Positions 59,413 to 64,000 of a stretch of 64,000 nt of DNA are shown piece after piece. The stretch comes from Streptomyces sp. V3I7 (GTDB lineage Bacteria; Actinomycetota; Actinomycetes; Streptomycetales; Streptomycetaceae): positions 6,038,001 to 6,102,000 of the forward strand of contig NZ_JAUSZK010000001.1 in NCBI RefSeq assembly GCF_030817495.1. Reading direction: 5' to 3'. Within the stretch, counting starts at the first letter, position 1. Each line of letters begins with the position of its first letter. Under the pieces are notes generated by a model that saw only the letters and a program-made list of their open reading frames with translations, ran no database searches and was not told the DNA's origin. A program made the translations under genes and the position numbers.

Positions 59413-60617
59413 GGGCTCACTCCTCGGGCGGGCGCCGGGTGTGCCGCGCGGCCGACGGGCCGGCGCCGGCGTACGAAGTCGCACACCGTGTCGGCGATGT
59501 GCTCGACCTGCGCGTCGGTGAGATGGGCGTAGACGGGAAGGGCCAGGATCCGGCGGCTCGCCTCCTCAGCGTGCGGCCACCTGTCGCCAGGCCGTACGTA
59601 GGGCGCGAAGGCGGGCTGCCGGGGCAGGGGCCGGGGGTAGTAGACGTGAGTGTCCACGCCGTGCGCCGCCAGGTGCTCGCGGAGGGCGTCGCGCTCGGTG
59701 GCGAGCAGCGAGTAGACGTAGTAGCAGCGCCCTTCGCGGCCGCGCGGCGGCGGCACCACCCCGGCGTCCGCGAGCGGCTCGAAGCGCTCGGTGTAGTAGT
59801 CGGCGATGGCGGCCCGCCGTTCGAGCCGTCCGGCCAGACCCGGCAGCCGGTGGAGCTGGAAGGCGGCCTGGATCTCGTCGAACCGGCTGTTGTGGCCGAT
59901 CACATGGTGGAGGAAGCGGCGCCGCCCGTCCTGACCGTGGTTGCGCAGCATGCGCACGCGCCGGCCGATCTCCGCGTCGCGCGTCACCACCACGCCGCCC
60001 TCGCCGGGCATGCCGAACGACTTGACCTGGACGAAGGAGTAGATGCCCGCCTCGCCCCACAGCCCGGCCGGAATGCCCTTGAGTACGGCGCCCTGCGCGA
60101 CCGCCGAGTCCTCCAGCAGGCGCAGGCCGTGCCGCTCGGCCAGGGCGACGAAGGCCGGCATGTCGGCCATCACGGAGAACATGTGGGCGGGCATGAGCAC
60201 CCGAGTGCGGGCGGTGATGTGCCGCTCGGCCTCGGCCGGGTCGGCGACCATCGTCCACGGGTCGATGTCGGCGAAGACCGGCGTCGCGCCCAGGTGGACC
60301 ACCGAGGCGGCGAGCGGGGCGCAGCCGAACGCGGGCGCCACCACCTCGTCCCCGGCACCGACACCCATGGCGGTCAGCGTCAGCACCAGCGCCGAGGTGC
60401 CGCTGCCGCACGCGACCACGTCCTCGGCGCCGAGCGAGCGCCGCAGGGTCCGCTCGAACTCCCCGGTGCGGTCCCCGAGGATGAACCGCTGGCCGGCGCT
60501 GCCGCCGACCTCGCGGATGATGTCGAGCAGGGTGGCGCGGTCGCCGTCGAAGACGTCCGGCTGGAAGAAGGTGATGCGCCTTTCGGCGGTCGTCGTTCCG
60601 GTCGCCTGGCTGGTCAT
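59409..60617 (-). CDS. DegT/DnrJ/EryC1/StrS aminotransferase (second of pair)
   Basis: PLP-dependent sugar or cyclitol aminotransferase, 402 residues. The Schiff-base lysine is Lys199 (YSFVQVKSFGMPGEGG), with the upstream LLEDSAVAQGA aspartate that contacts the PLP ring. N-terminal GSGTSALVLTLTAMG binds the phosphate. VQVKSFGMPGEGG differs from the usual SFxxxKxLxxGEGG spacing. The start overlaps the first aminotransferase's stop by 4 nt. Confidence 0.92.
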   Translation of the reverse strand: MTSQATGTTTAERRITFFQPDVFDGDRATLLDIIREVGGSAGQRFILGDRTGEFERTLRRSLGAEDVVACGSGTSALVLTLTAMGVGAGDEVVAPAFGCAPLAASVVHLGATPVFADIDPWTMVADPAEAERHITARTRVLMPAHMFSVMADMPAFVALAERHGLRLLEDSAVAQGAVLKGIPAGLWGEAGIYSFVQVKSFGMPGEGGVVVTRDAEIGRRVRMLRNHGQDGRRRFLHHVIGHNSRFDEIQAAFQLHRLPGLAGRLERRAAIADYYTERFEPLADAGVVPPPRGREGRCYYVYSLLATERDALREHLAAHGVDTHVYYPRPLPRQPAFAPYVRPGDRWPHAEEASRRILALPVYAHLTDAQVEHIADTVCDFVRRRRPVGRAAHPAPARGVSP

Positions 60618-61801
60618 TCCGGCCTCCCGGTGTAGAACTCGCGGACGGCGGCGCAGACCCGTTCCATGTGGTCGGGTTTCAGGTCCGGGTACAGCGGCAG
60701 GGCGACGGCGCGCTCGCTCGCCGCCTCGGCGTGCGGGAAATCGCCCCGGGAATGCCCCAAGGAGGCGAAACAGGGCTGGAGATGGAGAGGCGTCGGATAG
60801 TAGACCTCGGTTCCGACGCCGCGTCGCTCCAGGTGTTCCACGAGCCGGTCGCGGTCCTCGACCTCGATCAGATAGACGTAGAACACGCCCCGCGCGTCAC
60901 CGGGACGCTCGACCGTTCTCGGAAGCCGGACGATTCCCGGAACGTCCCGGAGAGCGCGGTCGTAATCCGCGGCCAGTTCCGCGCGCCGCACGATGTCCTG
61001 CTCCAGGCGGGTCAGCTTCGCGGAAAGGACGGCCGCCTGGATGTCGTCCATCTTGCTGTTGTATCCGGCGACACCGGTCTCCGTGGAGATGGTCGGGAAA
61101 TCCGCCAGCGTCGCCCCGAAACGGCCGTGATGGCGCAGCGCGCACACCGTCTGTGCGACCTGCTCGTCGTCGGTGATGACCGCGCCCGCGTCGCCGAGCG
61201 CCCCGAGGGTCTTGCTCGGGAAGAACGAGAGAACTCCGCCCCGGCCGAACAGCCCGGCGTGCCGCCCGTCCTGCCGCATCCCGATCGCCTCGGCGCTGTC
61301 CTCCACCAGCGTCAGCCCACGCCCCGCCGCCACAGCGGCCAGCGCCCGCATGTCCGCCATCTGGTGGAACAGGTGCGCCGGCATCACCAACCGGCTCTCC
61401 GGCGTCACCGCCGACTCCAGCGCCGCCGCGTCCATCGCGTACGTCGTCGGGTCGATGTCGACGAACTGCGGGCGCCCACCGGCCAGCACCACCGAGGAGG
61501 CCGTGGCCACGAAGGAGTACACGGGCACCAGCACCCCCTCGTCGCGCCGCAGCCCGCAGGCGCGCAGGAGCAGCACGAGCGCGTCCGTCCCGCTGTTCAC
61601 CCCGATCGCGAAACGGGCCCCCGTGTAGGCGACCAGTTCCTTTTCCCAGCGGGCCACTTGAGGCCCGTGGGAGAACTTGCCGCCCTCGAAAACCTCGTTC
61701 ACGCGCTCCTCGATCAGCGGCCACAGCGCGTCGAAGGATTCCGCCTGGGAGAAGAACGGAACCGCTTCGGAAACGGGCGTATCGGAAATCTGCGTGGCCA
61801 C
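60614..61801 (-). CDS. DegT/DnrJ/EryC1/StrS aminotransferase (first gene of operon)
   Basis: PLP-dependent aminotransferase of 395 residues. Lys197 (LSFFPSKTLGALGDAG) is the PLP lysine, with LVEDSAEAIGM before it and NSGTDALVLLLRACG near residue 70. It keeps the canonical SFFPSK layout of sugar-nucleotide aminotransferases. GTG 61801 has GGGGG 7 nt upstream; an in-frame ATG 18 codons earlier lacks a better site. It is only distantly similar to the second aminotransferase, so two different amination steps are likely. Confidence 0.92.
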   Translation of the reverse strand: MATQISDTPVSEAVPFFSQAESFDALWPLIEERVNEVFEGGKFSHGPQVARWEKELVAYTGARFAIGVNSGTDALVLLLRACGLRRDEGVLVPVYSFVATASSVVLAGGRPQFVDIDPTTYAMDAAALESAVTPESRLVMPAHLFHQMADMRALAAVAAGRGLTLVEDSAEAIGMRQDGRHAGLFGRGGVLSFFPSKTLGALGDAGAVITDDEQVAQTVCALRHHGRFGATLADFPTISTETGVAGYNSKMDDIQAAVLSAKLTRLEQDIVRRAELAADYDRALRDVPGIVRLPRTVERPGDARGVFYVYLIEVEDRDRLVEHLERRGVGTEVYYPTPLHLQPCFASLGHSRGDFPHAEAASERAVALPLYPDLKPDHMERVCAAVREFYTGRPE

Positions 61802-61947
61802 TGGGGAACCCCCGCACAAAGACACCACAACTCCATGCATGCGAAAGAGGCGGCGATGTGCCGCCCTGGCCCGCCAGGAATACCTCCGCGTTCTGACGGC
61901 CAATCAGGTCGACGCGTCAATTCACCCTTTGCGGTGGGTAGGGCGAG

Positions 61948-61962
61948 GCGGTCATTGACCGC
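61948..61962. promoter_or_regulatory. Palindromic site between the two arms of the biosynthetic locus
   Basis: GCGGTCA-T-TGACCGC is a perfect 15-bp palindrome in the 267-bp divergent region 61802-62068. It overlaps TTGACC (61955-61960), which with TAAAAG at 61977-61982 (16-bp spacer) could be a plus-strand promoter. It may be the binding site of a pathway regulator encoded elsewhere. Confidence 0.5.
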
Positions 61963-62068
61963 TCTGTGTACGGCGGTAAAAGTCCTGTCCCGGTACACCA
62001 CAGGGCCTGCTCAAGGTCCGCGACGGCGTCGGACCCGGCCGTCCTCGTGCATGCTCGGGCGGAGGAGA

Positions 62069-63109
62069 ATGCTGCAACCCCTTGTCGTGGGACTGGGACG
62101 TTCCGGCGCCGGTCTCCATCTGACGGCGCTGGCCCGGGCCACCGCTCAGGCCGAGCACCCCCTGACCATCCGGCCACCCGTCGCCTGCGACCCACGCCCC
62201 GAGGCGGGGGCCGGCCTGACGGGCGTGACCGTCACCAGGGCCCTCTCCGAAGCCGCCCGGCTCACCCCGCCCGAGACCACGGTGGTCCACGTCTGCACCC
62301 CACCGGCCGACCGCGTCATGGTGCTCACCGAACTCGCCGGACTCGGCTACACCCGGATGATCGTCGAGAAGCCGCTCGCCTCCGGGCTCGACCAGCTCGA
62401 CCGACTCGACGCGCTGCGCCGCCGTCACGCGCTCGACCTCACGGTCGTCTCCCACTGGCTGTCCGCACGGCTCACCGAGGAGCTGCGCCTGCTGCTCGCC
62501 GGCCGCCGCCTCGGCTCCCTTCGCGCCATCGACGTCGCCCAGCACAAGCCCCGCTTCCACCGCTCGCTCACCAACCGCGACCACGCCACGGCCCTCGACG
62601 TCGAACTGCCGCACGCGCTGGGCGTGGTGCTCGACCTCGCCGGTCCCGCGTACGTCCTGGACGCCCGGTGCGGCGACATGGTCTGCGAGGACACCGTCCT
62701 GCCCCGCATGGGACAGGCGGTCGTACGGCTCCGGCACCGGTCCGGCGTACGCACCCGCCTGGTCTCCGACCTGACCTCGCCGATGCGCAGGCGCAGCATC
62801 ACCCTCCGCTTCACCCACGGCACCGCCATCGCGCACTACCCCATCAGCGAGAGTGACGACCACGCACAGCTCGTCCTCACGGGGGCCCTGCGCGGCCGTC
62901 GCGTGTTCCGCGACGACGCCCTGACCGCCTTCATGTGCCGCACCTACCGGCGGTTCGCCGAGGGGCGGACGGCCGACTTCGCGCTGCATCTCGCGGCCGC
63001 CCGGCTGCTGTGCGACGCCAAGAGAGTGTGCGGGGCCGACGACATGGCCGCCGCAGCGGTGGAGGGCACGGCCGGCACCGAGAGGGGAGCCCAGGTCCAT
63101 GCGGTGTGA
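62069..63109 (+). CDS. Gfo/Idh/MocA-family dehydrogenase
   Basis: NAD(P)-dependent sugar or cyclitol dehydrogenase of 346 residues. The Rossmann start is PLVVGLGRSGAGLH, VVHVCTPPADR follows, and the family EKP motif is at residues 100-102 (MIVEKPLAS). C-terminal DVELPHALGVVLDLAG carries the likely substrate His. It would make a keto-sugar for the aminotransferases. ATG 62069 has GGAGGAG very close upstream. It overlaps the next gene by 11 bp. Confidence 0.87.
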   Translation: MLQPLVVGLGRSGAGLHLTALARATAQAEHPLTIRPPVACDPRPEAGAGLTGVTVTRALSEAARLTPPETTVVHVCTPPADRVMVLTELAGLGYTRMIVEKPLASGLDQLDRLDALRRRHALDLTVVSHWLSARLTEELRLLLAGRRLGSLRAIDVAQHKPRFHRSLTNRDHATALDVELPHALGVVLDLAGPAYVLDARCGDMVCEDTVLPRMGQAVVRLRHRSGVRTRLVSDLTSPMRRRSITLRFTHGTAIAHYPISESDDHAQLVLTGALRGRRVFRDDALTAFMCRTYRRFAEGRTADFALHLAAARLLCDAKRVCGADDMAAAAVEGTAGTERGAQVHAV

Positions 63110-64000
63110 GGGAAGCCGGCCCGAGGACAGGTGCGCCGGCATCGGCGACGAGGCCGCCGAGAGCATCACCGACCAGATCGCGGCGATCCGCGCCCTCGGC
63201 TGGCAGCGGATCGAGTTGCGCGACATCGGCGGGAAGGCGCTGGCCGACCTCGGTGACGCCCAGGTGACGGACGTCGCCGACGAACTCCGGGACACCGGGC
63301 TGAGCGTGGTGTGCCTCGCCTCCCGGATCGGGAACTGGGGCCGCCCCGTCACCGCCCCCTTCGAGCACGACCTCGCCGAGCTGGAGACGCTCCTCGACCG
63401 GTGCGCGGTGCTGAACTGCCGCCGCGTGCGCGTGATGTCGTACCCCAACGACGGTCTCCCGCCCGACGAGTGGGCCGCGCGCGTCCTCGACCGGCTCACC
63501 CGTCTCGCCCGCCGCGCCGAGCGGGCCGGAGTCATCCTCGTGCACGAGAACTGCGCGGGCTGGGCGGGCGAGGACCCGGCCCGGATGCTGCGCCTGGTCG
63601 AGCAAGTCGCCAGTCCCGCCCTGCGGTTGCTCTTCGACATGGGCAACGGAGTGCCGTACGGCTACGACGCCTACGCCGTGCTGGAGCGGATCCTGCCCCA
63701 CGTGGAACACGTCCACGTCAAGGACGCCCGCAGGACGCCCGACGGGGTCCGGTACGTCCTGCCGGGGGAGGGCGAGGCGCGGGTGACCGACTGCCTGGAA
63801 CTGCTGGTGCGCTCCGGCTACCCCGGCACCTTCTCCCTCGAACCCCACCTGGCCGTTCGGCCGCACACCGGGCTGTACGCGTACGAGGACGCGGCGGACC
63901 GCTTCGTCAGCGCCGGGCGCCGGTTGCATGAACTGGTGGCGGAATGCGGGGCGGAGACCGTCGCCCACCCGCAGCCGCAGCCGCAGCCGCAGCCGCAGCC
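63099..64000 (+). CDS. TIM-barrel sugar phosphate isomerase/epimerase (3' end outside window)
   Basis: AP-endonuclease-2/xylose-isomerase-like TIM barrel, ~300 residues visible with no stop before 64000. Metal-ligand motifs: ILVHENCAGW, LLFDMGNG, HVHVKDAR and FSLEPH, as in sugar-phosphate or inosose isomerases. ATG 63099 has GGGGAG 9 nt upstream and overlaps the dehydrogenase gene. The visible end becomes a Gln-Pro repeat. Confidence 0.87.
   Translation, partial: MRCEGSRPEDRCAGIGDEAAESITDQIAAIRALGWQRIELRDIGGKALADLGDAQVTDVADELRDTGLSVVCLASRIGNWGRPVTAPFEHDLAELETLLDRCAVLNCRRVRVMSYPNDGLPPDEWAARVLDRLTRLARRAERAGVILVHENCAGWAGEDPARMLRLVEQVASPALRLLFDMGNGVPYGYDAYAVLERILPHVEHVHVKDARRTPDGVRYVLPGEGEARVTDCLELLVRSGYPGTFSLEPHLAVRPHTGLYAYEDAADRFVSAGRRLHELVAECGAETVAHPQPQPQPQPQ
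63969..64000 (+). repeat. CCGCAG hexanucleotide tandem repeat at window edge
   Basis: At least five copies of CCGCAG run to the end of the window and encode a Gln-Pro (QP) tail in the isomerase gene. The array continues beyond the edge, so its length is unknown. Confidence 0.85.

Noticed and set aside
48507..63109. Whole right-hand region read as a streptomycin-type aminocyclitol cluster
   Set aside because: Inosamine kinase/phosphatase, dTDP-sugar genes, glycosyltransferases and transporters are absent, and the amidinotransferase is on the opposite strand outside the operon.
179..63968. Many long opposite-strand and out-of-frame open frames, some over 300 codons
   Set aside because: They are Arg/Gly/Ala/Pro-rich shadows expected in very GC-rich DNA, lack ribosome sites and overlap well-supported genes.
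58438..64000. UbiA plus TIM-barrel isomerase read as an ebo-type cluster
   Set aside because: The TatD-like hydrolase and dehydroquinate-synthase-like genes of ebo clusters are missing, and the aminotransferases and ligases do not fit.

Overview
The window is a very GC-rich actinobacterial chromosome segment, almost certainly Streptomyces. The evidence is strong third-position G+C, many GTG starts and 4-nt start/stop overlaps, the ergothioneine egtABCD operon, sigma-B/F/G-type sigma factors with RsbW-like kinases and a STAS antagonist, an ANTAR-GAF-PAS-PP2C phosphatase, F420-dependent luciferase-like enzymes, actinobacterial Ku and a CsbD protein. I saw no rRNA, tRNA, insertion sequence, phage gene or CRISPR array. 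Only one stretch longer than about 300 bp lacks a gene (30216-30527).

Left part (1-12.6 kb): egtA-egtB-egtC-egtD, translationally coupled on the minus strand, with egtD cut by the window edge; a PARG-type macrodomain gene; a lone PemK/MazF-like gene behind a strong hairpin; a flotillin with a small NfeD-like partner; an amidase; a zinc alcohol dehydrogenase; a TetR regulator diverging from an NADPH:FMN reductase across two matching palindromes; and a decayed LacI-family gene.

Middle part (12.2-48.4 kb): a dense stress and redox island. It holds thioredoxin, a flavin disulfide oxidoreductase, extra respiratory subunits (a lone cytochrome b, a cox subunit I and a small subunit), Ku, an Fpg/Nei glycosylase, CsbD, a lone GvpF/L protein, an operon of FAD/Fe-S oxidase + pyruvate-oxidase-like enzyme + enolase-superfamily enzyme, two sigma-B-family sigma factors, two RsbW-like ATPases, a STAS protein, a CDGSH protein coupled to a haem-oxygenase-like protein, a CBS-PfpI-catalase-CBS operon, hemerythrin and a PP2C phosphatase. 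Several of these genes share an upstream motif GNNT-15 bp-GGGTA(C/A) or a close variant, like the Streptomyces sigma-B-type promoter, so the island may be one general-stress regulon carried together with its own partner-switching regulators.

Right part (48.5-64 kb): an amidinotransferase, an HhH-GPD protein and a secreted protein lead into an unrecognised biosynthetic locus. Eight minus-strand genes (61801 down to 51245), nearly all overlapping by 4 nt, encode two DegT/StrS aminotransferases, a UbiA prenyltransferase, a HemG-like flavin oxidoreductase, an adenylate-forming enzyme, a methyltransferase, a two-domain CaiB/BaiF CoA-transferase and a second adenylate-forming enzyme. A Gfo/Idh/MocA dehydrogenase and a TIM-barrel sugar isomerase diverge from it and run off the window. 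The set suggests a prenylated or acylated amino-sugar or aminocyclitol product, which I cannot name; this is the best candidate here for an undescribed system.

Sequence scars are also visible: a decayed tandem duplication of the fpg 3' end, a fresh 37-bp duplication of the hemerythrin 3' end, a 13-bp tandem array and a 42-bp coding repeat.
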